A stretch of DNA of 10,704 nt from Ruminococcus sp. UBA946 (GTDB taxonomy: Bacteria > Bacillota > Clostridia > Oscillospirales > Ruminococcaceae): positions 7,305-18,008 of the forward strand of contig DBCY01000176.1 in the NCBI GenBank assembly GCA_002293295.1, read 5' to 3'. The position numbers and the translations under genes were made by a program. A model generated the notes under the pieces. It was not told the origin of the DNA and searched no databases. It saw only the letters and a list, made by a program, of their open reading frames with translations. Each line of letters opens with the position of its first letter. Positions within the stretch are counted from its first letter, which is position 1. Below are positions 1-5,050 of the stretch, piece by piece.

Positions 1-23
1 ATTGTTCAGTACGCATTATATAT

Positions 24-62
24 AAAAAAAGAAACCGTCACCTTTTCACCGGGTGACGGTTT
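24..62 (-). terminator. Intrinsic terminator of the 249-residue gene
   Basis: An 11-bp perfect stem (positions 32-42 pairing with 52-62, AAACCGTCACC with GGTGACGGTTT) with a 9-nt loop is followed, on the minus strand, by an uninterrupted run of seven T (24-30). The stop codon of the gene at 61-810 lies inside the stem, so the terminator belongs to that leftward transcription unit. Confidence 0.9.
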
Positions 63-810
63 ATTCTATGATTTTATGGATAAAGGTCTTAGACCTGTTA
101 TTGTACATATCCCTCGAAGTCGCGCGTTTTAAAGCTCCGTTTTCATAAATGAACTTCCTTACCTGAACGGCCGGATTGGCATAAATCTCACCCGATACAA
201 GCTCGTTGTACCAAAGCTGCTTAACCGGAGCGGATTTGTCGAAAACTGTGATTTCACTTTCCGAATCATAACCGTATACCAGGATATTCAGCAGATTACC
301 GTTCTCGTCATAACCGTATTCCTCGGTGACTAGTGTAAATTCAATCCCTTTTGCGTTGGCTTTTTTTATCTCCATAACGCCGAAGCAGGCGGCGGCGTTT
401 TTTATATGCTTCACAAGACCCACGCTTTTCAGCTCATGCCCGTATTCCGTCTGAACAAAACCCAGCAGCAATGTATCGGAGCCGTCTGAAACATTGATTT
501 CCACAAACTGGGTAATGCCGGCGGTGGTCATTATAACCCTGCCCTGCTTGTTCAGATAACAGGTGAATGAATTCTGCTTTTTATCCTCCCACACACCCTT
601 GTCGCTGAATTCAAATTCCCTGACAAGCGAAGCCGAGTTCGGGCGGGGACATGCGTCTATATTATGGATTGACTTCCGGCTGCGTATTTGCAGCTTGTTT
701 TTTATATCGCTGTTTGTCTTTATATATAAATCCTCATAAATATCCCGGTATCTGAAATAAGCGTTTTTCATATATTCAATCATACCTGTATATTCGTCAT
801 ATGAATACAT
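61..810 (-). CDS. Hypothetical protein, 249 aa, unrecognised family
   Basis: I do not recognise this protein. It starts at an ATG preceded by GAGAGGAT with about 7 nt spacing, which supports the chosen start. There is no signal peptide or membrane segment, so it is probably cytoplasmic. Residues 1-50 are rich in Tyr, Lys and charged residues and look helical; from about residue 60 the pattern is alternating and beta-rich. Residues 165-173 (YGYDENGNL) and 220-229 (FIYENGALKR) resemble single YD/WG-type beta-hairpin units, but there is no repeat array. It is the last gene of a leftward unit, 77 bp downstream of the carboxypeptidase lipoprotein gene, and ends in a strong terminator. Its leader carries a hairpin element also found before the 509-aa gene at 5051-6580, so both may share a post-transcriptional control. 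Coding status is well supported; function is unknown. Confidence 0.85.
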   Translation of the reverse strand: MYSYDEYTGMIEYMKNAYFRYRDIYEDLYIKTNSDIKNKLQIRSRKSIHNIDACPRPNSASLVREFEFSDKGVWEDKKQNSFTCYLNKQGRVIMTTAGITQFVEINVSDGSDTLLLGFVQTEYGHELKSVGLVKHIKNAAACFGVMEIKKANAKGIEFTLVTEEYGYDENGNLLNILVYGYDSESEITVFDKSAPVKQLWYNELVSGEIYANPAVQVRKFIYENGALKRATSRDMYNNRSKTFIHKIIE

Positions 811-817
811 ATTAATA

Positions 818-872
818 ATCCTCTCGGATGTTTTGTCTTGTGGGACAAAATTTCCAGTGTAATAAGCTTTGC
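818..872 (-). promoter_or_regulatory. Leader element copy A: double hairpin enclosing the RBS
   Basis: Read on the minus strand, this starts at GCAAAGCTT and contains TTTTGTC-CCACAA-GACAAAA (7-bp stem) immediately followed by CATCC-GAGA-GGAT, a 4-bp stem with a GNRA-type loop. The second stem contains the Shine-Dalgarno GAGAGGAT of the 249-aa gene. A closely similar sequence lies before the unrelated gene at 5051-6580. Regulatory function is inferred from position and shared structure. Confidence 0.6.
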
Positions 873-887
873 ATTTGTCCGTTTAAT

Positions 888-1940
888 TTAATCCGGATAT
901 GATGATGAAATGTTCAGGTACTCCTCAAGCGTCAGCCCGCTTTCATAAACGGCTGAAGCTGTTTCCTTGCCGAGATAGCGAAGATGCCAGGGCTCGTATT
1001 TATAGCCGGTAATATCCTCTTTTCCTTCGGGGTATCTCACAATAAAGCCGTATTCATGGGCATGCAGGGCAACCCATTCGCACTCCTCGGTTTCTGTGAA
1101 GGAATCGTTAATGGAATTAAGGTCAAAGGCAAGCCCCGTCTGATGCTCGGAATGCCCCGGTCTTGCCGAGAACCTGTCCGCCTCTTCTTTTCCGTAATTT
1201 CGCGCATACCTCTCATAAAGACCGCTTTGGTATTCATATGAACGGTAACCCGATGAAATATATATGTTCAGCCCATCTTGAGCCGCCGCTTCACGCATTT
1301 CCTCAAAGGCGGACATTGCGGCTGAATCAGCTCCCGGGTTATAATCGGAAGGCAGGGGGTAGGTCTTGTTTGCAATAAGTATGCCGTCTATATATGTAAT
1401 TCCTGACGTGTCCGGGTTGTTTATAACAATAACCTCAACCTCGGCGTAAATATCGGGATTTACTGCCCAAGCCGCCCTGACAATACAGTTTCCTTCCGTT
1501 ATGCCTGTTATGTTCCCCAGATTATCCACAACTGCAATATTTTCGTCGTCCGAAGTCCATATTTCGGTTTTATCGGGAGTGTCGGCAGGGAGCATTGTCA
1601 CAACCGGCATTATGCTCTGCCCGGTTTTTATTTCAATTCTGTATGTGCTCAGGGAAATCGATTCAACGACTTTGCCGTTTTCAGTGCCGTACGCTGCGGA
1701 AGAAACGCTTTCTGACACGGATTCCGGCGTATTAGTCAGCAAAGTATGACCCGGGTTTTTATTCACCGCGGCAATTTCAGTTTGCGTATCCGGCTGATAT
1801 GTATTATTACTGACATTTGTTACGGGAACCGTTATTTCAAGTTCCGCGTTTACGGCAATGCTCTCGTCAATCTTGTCACAGCCGGAAAAAGTCATCAGCA
1901 AGGCTGACAAAATCCCCGCAGTTATAAATTTCCTTATCAT
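888..1940 (-). CDS. Lipoprotein D,D-carboxypeptidase, VanY/M15 family, with Big2 domain
   Basis: Predicted zinc D-alanyl-D-alanine carboxypeptidase that trims peptidoglycan stem peptides outside the membrane. Residues 1-21 form a lipoprotein signal with lipobox FSGC, so Cys21 would be lipidated and anchor the protein. Residues 22-90 are a Ser/Thr/Asn-rich linker. Residues about 93-172 match a bacterial Ig-like group 2 domain (SLSTYRIEIKTGQS, then a WTSDDENIAVVDNLGNITG core). Residues about 185-343 are the M15B/VanY domain: R233 in SGYRS, then SEHQTGLAFD with zinc ligands H266 and D273, and EPWHLRY with catalytic E316 and zinc ligand H319. All key residues are present. The ATG is preceded by AAGGA at good spacing. 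It lies 50 bp after the cysteine-rich gene and is probably co-transcribed with it. The family acts in wall remodelling or vancomycin tolerance; no van regulator genes are nearby, so a housekeeping wall role is more likely. Confidence 0.93.
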   Translation of the reverse strand: MIRKFITAGILSALLMTFSGCDKIDESIAVNAELEITVPVTNVSNNTYQPDTQTEIAAVNKNPGHTLLTNTPESVSESVSSAAYGTENGKVVESISLSTYRIEIKTGQSIMPVVTMLPADTPDKTEIWTSDDENIAVVDNLGNITGITEGNCIVRAAWAVNPDIYAEVEVIVINNPDTSGITYIDGILIANKTYPLPSDYNPGADSAAMSAFEEMREAAAQDGLNIYISSGYRSYEYQSGLYERYARNYGKEEADRFSARPGHSEHQTGLAFDLNSINDSFTETEECEWVALHAHEYGFIVRYPEGKEDITGYKYEPWHLRYLGKETASAVYESGLTLEEYLNISSSYPD

Positions 1941-1990
1941 TATATATCCTTATTTTTTTAATATACGAACACTCCGTGAAATAAAAAAGG

Positions 1991-2401
1991 TTATTCTTCG
2001 CTGAATATGCTTTCCAGTATTTCGCAGGCGTCTTTTATGCATCCCGGACAGGAGCGGAGGGGTATGCCCGTCCCGATACCCTTAAGCTCACAGCAGACGG
2101 TGGAGTTGTTTTTTTCATAAAAAGCGTCCATTATACGGCGTGAAAGCTTATATGTGCTGCCCTTCGAATCGGGGGAATCGGTATTGCCGGTGCTGTTCAC
2201 CATCCCCGCAACGGCGATTGCTCCCGTGATTGCGCCGCAGGTTCCCTTCATGTTTCCCATTCCGAGACCGCATCCCTCGGTAAGCCTGAACACCAGGGTT
2301 TCGTCGGTTCCCGTCAGGCCGCAGAATGCGCACGCTACGGACTGGGCGCAGTTATAACCCTTTTTATGAAGCATATCGGCTTTATCGGTTCTTGACTGCA
2401 T
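1991..2401 (-). CDS. C_GCAxxG_C_C family cysteine-rich protein
   Basis: This matches the C_GCAxxG_C_C family (PF09719 type), small proteins with many conserved cysteines, probably redox active or metal/cofactor binding, of unproven function. Using the ATG at 2401 (136 aa), the motifs are YNCAQS (C18), C27, GCGLGMG (C44), GTCGAITG (C55), CCEL (C103-C104) and RSCPGCIKDAC (C118, C121, C126). There is no signal peptide, so it should be cytoplasmic. An in-frame GTG three codons upstream (2410) would also open the frame, but the only SD-like GGGA abuts that GTG and sits about 10 nt from the ATG, so I prefer the ATG. It is the first gene of the leftward unit, behind a consensus promoter, and precedes the carboxypeptidase lipoprotein. 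Confidence 0.88.
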   Translation of the reverse strand: MQSRTDKADMLHKKGYNCAQSVACAFCGLTGTDETLVFRLTEGCGLGMGNMKGTCGAITGAIAVAGMVNSTGNTDSPDSKGSTYKLSRRIMDAFYEKNNSTVCCELKGIGTGIPLRSCPGCIKDACEILESIFSEE

Positions 2402-2433
2402 ACAATACACATCCCGGTTTTTATAATACTGAC

Positions 2434-2462
2434 ATTATACCATAATTAACATCATTTTTCAA
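2434..2462 (-). promoter_or_regulatory. Sigma-A promoter for the 1991-2401 unit
   Basis: On the minus strand TTGAAA (2457-2462) and a perfect TATAAT (2434-2439) are separated by exactly 17 bp. The expected start of transcription is near 2427, about 25 nt before the ATG. It probably drives the cysteine-rich gene, the carboxypeptidase gene and perhaps the 249-aa gene. Confidence 0.8.
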
Positions 2463-2482
2463 GACATAAAAGCTTCCATTAT

Positions 2483-2522
2483 AAAAAAGCGTGTTCATAC
2501 CGGCAATGCGGTTTGAACACGC
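2483..2522 (-). terminator. Intrinsic terminator of the XRE gene
   Basis: A 9-bp perfect stem (GCGTGTTCA 2489-2497 with TGAACACGC 2514-2522) continues after one T-T mismatch with a further ACCG/CGGT pairing. On the minus strand it is followed by six T (2483-2488), ending the leftward XRE gene. On the plus strand it is followed by TCTTTT, but there is no rightward gene to end. Confidence 0.9.
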
Positions 2523-2585
2523 TCTTTTATATTTCATATTCAGCCCGGCGCTGCTTTTTTGTCATGCGTTCAGATTTTTTATTAA

Positions 2586-2924
2586 TTACTTATTTTCACT
2601 GTTATTAAACTCTGATATTCTGACCGATATATCGTAAATAAGCTTTTTCTTTTCGGCGGAGCATGACCTGAATACATCCCAAAGCTCATTATTAAGATAA
2701 TCCGCGCCTTCAGCGACTACACCCGTTATTAAATATGACAGTGACGAATTTGTAATAACGGAAATCCTGCCGAGCATTTCTAAATTTGGGCGTTCTTTAC
2801 CGTTTTCAACCTTACTTATATAATTAGTTGAAATTTCTAGTATTTCAGCCATTTTTTCCTGAGTTAACTTAGATTTTAAACGTGCTTTCTTTATTCTTTT
2901 GCCTATAATACTATAATCAATCAT
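2586..2924 (-). CDS. XRE-family HTH transcriptional regulator
   Basis: Predicted DNA-binding repressor of 112 aa. Residues 7-65 form a Cro/C1-type helix-turn-helix: IGKRIKKARLKSKLTQEKMAEILEIS leads into the recognition helix TNYISKVENGKERPN (about 33-47). Residues 75-112 are a short helical tail, possibly for dimerisation or effector contact. The ATG has only a weak SD-like GGTG 6 nt upstream, suggesting low expression. The gene is divergent from the SLOG-like gene at 3104-3586 and the two share a 179-bp intergenic region with inverted repeats near both promoters, so control of itself and its neighbour is likely. A strong terminator follows. The family call is firm; the target is inferred. 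Confidence 0.9.
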   Translation of the reverse strand: MIDYSIIGKRIKKARLKSKLTQEKMAEILEISTNYISKVENGKERPNLEMLGRISVITNSSLSYLITGVVAEGADYLNNELWDVFRSCSAEKKKLIYDISVRISEFNNSENK

Positions 2925-2950
2925 TTAATCACCAATATAAATATATACAA

Positions 2951-2979
2951 ATTTTACTATTATCACCATGGAGCGATAA
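2951..2979 (-). promoter_or_regulatory. Possible promoter of the XRE gene
   Basis: On the minus strand TTATCG (2974-2979) and TAAAAT (2951-2956) are 17 bp apart. Both boxes are imperfect. The predicted start near 2944 gives a short leader before the ATG at 2924. This is weak evidence. Confidence 0.35.
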
Positions 2980-3000
2980 CTAAAGTATTGACTTTATACT
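2960..3000. promoter_or_regulatory. Candidate operators in the divergent XRE/SLOG intergenic region
   Basis: Two inverted repeats sit between the divergent genes. TTATC-N10-GATAA (2960-2979) overlaps the possible XRE promoter, and AGTAT-N7-ATACT (2984-3000) spans the -35 box of the rightward promoter. The positions suit binding by the XRE protein; the arms are only 5 bp, so chance in AT-rich DNA is possible. Confidence 0.4.
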
Positions 3001-3016
3001 AATATTATGATATAAT
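2988..3016 (+). promoter_or_regulatory. Sigma-A promoter for the SLOG-like gene
   Basis: TTGACT (2988-2993), a 17-bp spacer, and a perfect TATAAT (3011-3016). Transcription should begin near 3023, giving a leader of about 80 nt before the ATG at 3104. Confidence 0.85.
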
Positions 3017-3103
3017 AACTATAGAAATATTTGTATTAATAATAAAAAAGCCTGTGCCGTCCGGTATAAGCTTTAATCAGAAAAGAGAAAGGATAGTTTT
3101 TAT

Positions 3104-3586
3104 ATGTTATCATGTACAATTGCGGCTTCGGATTACCGTGAATTAAACCTCGATGAGAAATCCTACAGGCTGTTAAAAAGCAACCTGAAAAGAATAATAA
3201 AGATTTTTCATACAAATGGCGTTACTGATTTTTATACCGACTGCGATTACGGAATACCGCTTCTCTGCGCCGGAATGATATGCCGGATGAAAAAATTTGT
3301 TTATATGAAACTGCATATTATTATTCCGTTATCAGAATTTCGCGCTAAGGCTAAGGAGGGTAACAGGTTTATGAAAATTTTTGAAGAAGCAGACCATATC
3401 AGGTTTATAAAAGAGCCGTTCGGGGGCAGCGAAGAGGCTTATATGCAAATGATTGATTCTAGCGCCTATGTTATTATTTTCGGGGAAATATACGATAATA
3501 AATTTGTTTCGGAATATGCCGTAAAAAAAGGGCTTACCCCTGTTTACATAAATATGGATAAACTGCTCAGTAAAAAACGGATGTAA
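3104..3586 (+). CDS. Degenerate SLOG-like (YpsA/DUF1273-type) protein
   Basis: 160 aa, no signal peptide or membrane segment. The overall layout follows the YpsA/DUF1273 branch of the SLOG nucleotide-ligand-binding Rossmann fold: an N-terminal C-x-x-A-x-x-x-R stretch followed by LDEKSYRLLKSNLKRII, a strand near 39-46 (GVTDFYTD) followed by GIPLLCAGM, a second strand HIIIPLSEF (71-79), an EADHIRFI strand (95-102), then the EAYMQMIDSSAYVIIFGE core (111-128) and SEYAVKKGLTPVYIN (136-150). The usual ligand motifs are lost: TGHRP is IAASDYR, the glycine-rich loop is TDCDYGIP, and GGT is absent. AAAGGA lies about 10 nt before the ATG. It is divergent from the XRE gene. The family call is by pattern only; loss of motifs suggests an altered ligand or a structural role. 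Confidence 0.6.
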   Translation: MLSCTIAASDYRELNLDEKSYRLLKSNLKRIIKIFHTNGVTDFYTDCDYGIPLLCAGMICRMKKFVYMKLHIIIPLSEFRAKAKEGNRFMKIFEEADHIRFIKEPFGGSEEAYMQMIDSSAYVIIFGEIYDNKFVSEYAVKKGLTPVYINMDKLLSKKRM

Positions 3587-3641
3587 GGCGGTTCTGCCGT
3601 ATATAACACATATCCCGGTTTTCATGCATATTACCTTGCAG

Positions 3642-3666
3642 GGTCGCAGTAAACTGCGGCCTTTTT
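3642..3666 (+). terminator. Intrinsic terminator of the SLOG-like gene
   Basis: GGTCGCAG (3642-3649) pairs with CTGCGGCC (3654-3661), 8 bp with one G-U, loop TAAA, followed by five T (3662-3666). It ends the rightward 3104-3586 transcript before the next promoter. Confidence 0.9.
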
Positions 3667-3696
3667 CATTGTTTTAACAACGGAAATTTTTTACAC

Positions 3697-3725
3697 TTGA
3701 CATTCAGTATCATATGTGGTATTAT
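3697..3725 (+). promoter_or_regulatory. Sigma-A promoter of the regulator/membrane protein operon
   Basis: A perfect TTGACA (3697-3702), 17-bp spacer and TATTAT (3720-3725). The TTG of the -35 box is in frame with the downstream gene and could be mistaken for its start. The -10 box lies inside a palindrome, which argues for repression at this site. Confidence 0.88.
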
Positions 3726-3745
3726 TATCATATATGATAATAATA
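3708..3745. promoter_or_regulatory. Palindromic operators over the -10 region
   Basis: Positions 3720-3745 form a perfect 26-bp palindrome whose centre is TATCATATATGATA (3726-3739). A second copy, TATCATATGTGGTA (3708-3721), matches it at 12 of 14 positions and lies 18 bp upstream. Together they cover the promoter spacer, the -10 box and the start of transcription, as expected for a dimeric winged-helix repressor acting on its own operon. The binding protein is inferred to be the next gene product. Confidence 0.75.
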
Positions 3746-3759
3746 AGGAGAGACTGTAT

Positions 3760-4302
3760 ATGAAAAACAAAGCGGATTTGCTTTTAAATCCGGTGAGAAT
3801 GCGTATTATTCAGTTTACGGCTCAAAACCAGCCCGTAACCGTCGCGCAGACAGCAAAGGCTTTGCCCGATGTTCCGAAAGCTACTCTGTACAGGCATATG
3901 CGGGTATTAACATCCAGCGGAATACTGAGCATAGTCAGTGAAGAAAAAATACGCGGCACATTTGAACAAAGTTATTCCCTCAACACCGAAAAGATATACG
4001 CGTCGGGCAATGAAAGCGGTTCGGAGCTTCATACGCTGGTATATTCCGTACTGACAAAGCTGATAGCCGATTTTACGGAGTATTTCGGCAATGAATCGGA
4101 AAACCCTTATAAAGACAGACTTTTTGTAAGCTCAAACGCACTGAGGCTGGATGATAATGATTATAATGAGTTTATAAGGGAAATATTTGAAACGGCGGAA
4201 AAATACAGCCGGTTCCCCGTAAAGGTAAATGCTAAAACACGGGCGGTTACATTTATATCCTCGCCCGCACCCGAAGAAAGAGAGGACGATAATAATGCTT
4301 AA
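3760..4302 (+). CDS. Winged-helix (HTH_20/ArsR-like) transcriptional regulator
   Basis: 180 aa from the ATG at 3760, which follows AAGGAGAG at 6-8 nt; the reading frame extends upstream only through the promoter. Residues about 8-75 form a winged helix: LLLNPVRMRIIQFTAQ, a TVAQTAKALPD helix, the recognition helix KATLYRHMRVLTSSG, and a wing IVSEEKIRGTFEQSYSL. Residues 85-180 are a helical, acidic C-terminal domain of unknown role that lacks the cysteine metal sites of classic ArsR sensors. It is likely a repressor of its own operon through the palindromes at 3708-3745. Its 3' end overlaps the membrane protein gene by 8 bp, implying translational coupling. The DNA-binding call is firm; the signal sensed is unknown. 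Confidence 0.88.
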   Translation: MKNKADLLLNPVRMRIIQFTAQNQPVTVAQTAKALPDVPKATLYRHMRVLTSSGILSIVSEEKIRGTFEQSYSLNTEKIYASGNESGSELHTLVYSVLTKLIADFTEYFGNESENPYKDRLFVSSNALRLDDNDYNEFIREIFETAEKYSRFPVKVNAKTRAVTFISSPAPEEREDDNNA

Positions 4303-4807
4303 GAATAATATGAGGAAATGGACGGGTCTGATTATCGGCGTGATTATTTATTACATTATTCATGAGGGGGCTCATTTGGTAACCGCCCTTCTGTTCGGGG
4401 CATTCAAGGGCATTCGCTTTGTAAAATTCGGTTTGGGAGTTCAGATAGTAGCCGATACCGGTATTATGTCCGATATGAAAATATTTATATTCTGTATTTC
4501 GGGCGCCGCGGCGGCGCTGATTGCCGGGTATATTTTAGTATGGCAAAGGATGAGGATACTTGAATTACCCGGAAAAAAACTGAAAACCGCGGCATATTAT
4601 ACCACGGTAATTCTCCTTTTTCTCGACCCTTTGTATCTGTCGGTATTATACCGTTTTGTCGGAGGCGGTGATTTCAACGGGATTTTACTTTCAGGAATAC
4701 CCGAAACGGCGGCGGTTATATTCTTTATAATAATTTTTTTATTTAACCTGTTCCTGTTCGTCAGGCTGGTTTACCCTTCATATAAACAGAATTTTTCAGA
4801 AGCTTAA
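4295..4807 (+). CDS. Four-helix membrane protein with HExxH motif (M50-like)
   Basis: 170 aa from the ATG at 4295, with AGAGG about 10 nt upstream inside the preceding gene. Hydrophobic segments are near residues 10-34, 62-82, 97-118 and 135-158. The first carries HEGAH (H23, E24, H27), the zinc-binding HExxH of site-2-protease-like M50 peptidases placed within a membrane helix as in that family. A later LFLDPLY (D111) in the third helix could supply the third zinc ligand, usually in an LDG/NPxxxxDG context. It is shorter than typical M50 enzymes and has no PDZ domain, so an inactive or specialised relative is possible. Coupling to a winged-helix regulator suggests that the two act in one signalling or stress circuit. 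Proteolytic activity is inferred. Confidence 0.72.
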   Translation: MLKNNMRKWTGLIIGVIIYYIIHEGAHLVTALLFGAFKGIRFVKFGLGVQIVADTGIMSDMKIFIFCISGAAAALIAGYILVWQRMRILELPGKKLKTAAYYTTVILLFLDPLYLSVLYRFVGGGDFNGILLSGIPETAAVIFFIIIFLFNLFLFVRLVYPSYKQNFSEA

Positions 4808-4831
4808 GCCATAAAGCATCACCGTGTTTTA

Positions 4832-5028
4832 TCATTGCGTATCCCCTGTATATACGGTTACGGGAACGGAAAGAGAAAGCTCAAGCCCGGATATACAGTA
4901 ATTTTATCTGTTGCCATATAAATCTGCGCAGTTTTATTCTCATCCTCAGCAGTAAACTCAACAATAATACGGCAATGAAATAAGTAATTGTTCTGTTGAT
5001 TTTCATAATATTCTGCCTTTATTTCATT
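4832..5028 (-). pseudogene. Gene remnant, C-terminal fragment with frameshift
   Basis: On the minus strand an open stretch from 5028 (just after an in-frame TAA at 5029-5031) reads as protein-like sequence, including CRIIVEFTAEDENKTAQIYM, and then TDKITVYPG, but has no start codon before an internal Met. Near position 4886 the frame breaks: the same frame soon hits a stop (4858-4860), whereas another frame continues as LELSLSVPVTVYTGDTQ and stops at 4832-4834. This fits the decayed end of a lost gene that lay just downstream of the 509-aa gene. The beta-strand pattern vaguely recalls the end of DUF4330-type domains, which is only a guess. A different reading is a 41-aa peptide in the third frame (4881-5006) with a hydrophobic start and a basic end. 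Confidence 0.45.
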
Positions 5029-5050
5029 TTATTAGGAGCCTGTCAGGCGT

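Noticed and set aside
984..1749. Several plus-strand open frames within the carboxypeptidase gene
   Set aside because: They lie opposite a gene with a signal peptide, Big2 domain and complete M15 active site; no SD or recognisable content.
3697..3759. Upstream TTG start that would lengthen the winged-helix regulator by 21 residues
   Set aside because: That TTG is the -35 box of a consensus promoter, and the ATG at 3760 has a strong SD.
4229..4294. Upstream start adding 22 residues to the HExxH membrane protein
   Set aside because: The added sequence lies inside the regulator gene, is basic and not family-like, and the ATG at 4295 has a usable SD with a typical short overlap.
4881..5006. A 41-aa minus-strand peptide with hydrophobic start and basic end, toxin-like at first sight
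   Set aside because: The SD is poor and the overlapping frame reads as a more natural protein fragment, so this is probably a shadow. Kept as an alternative under the remnant.
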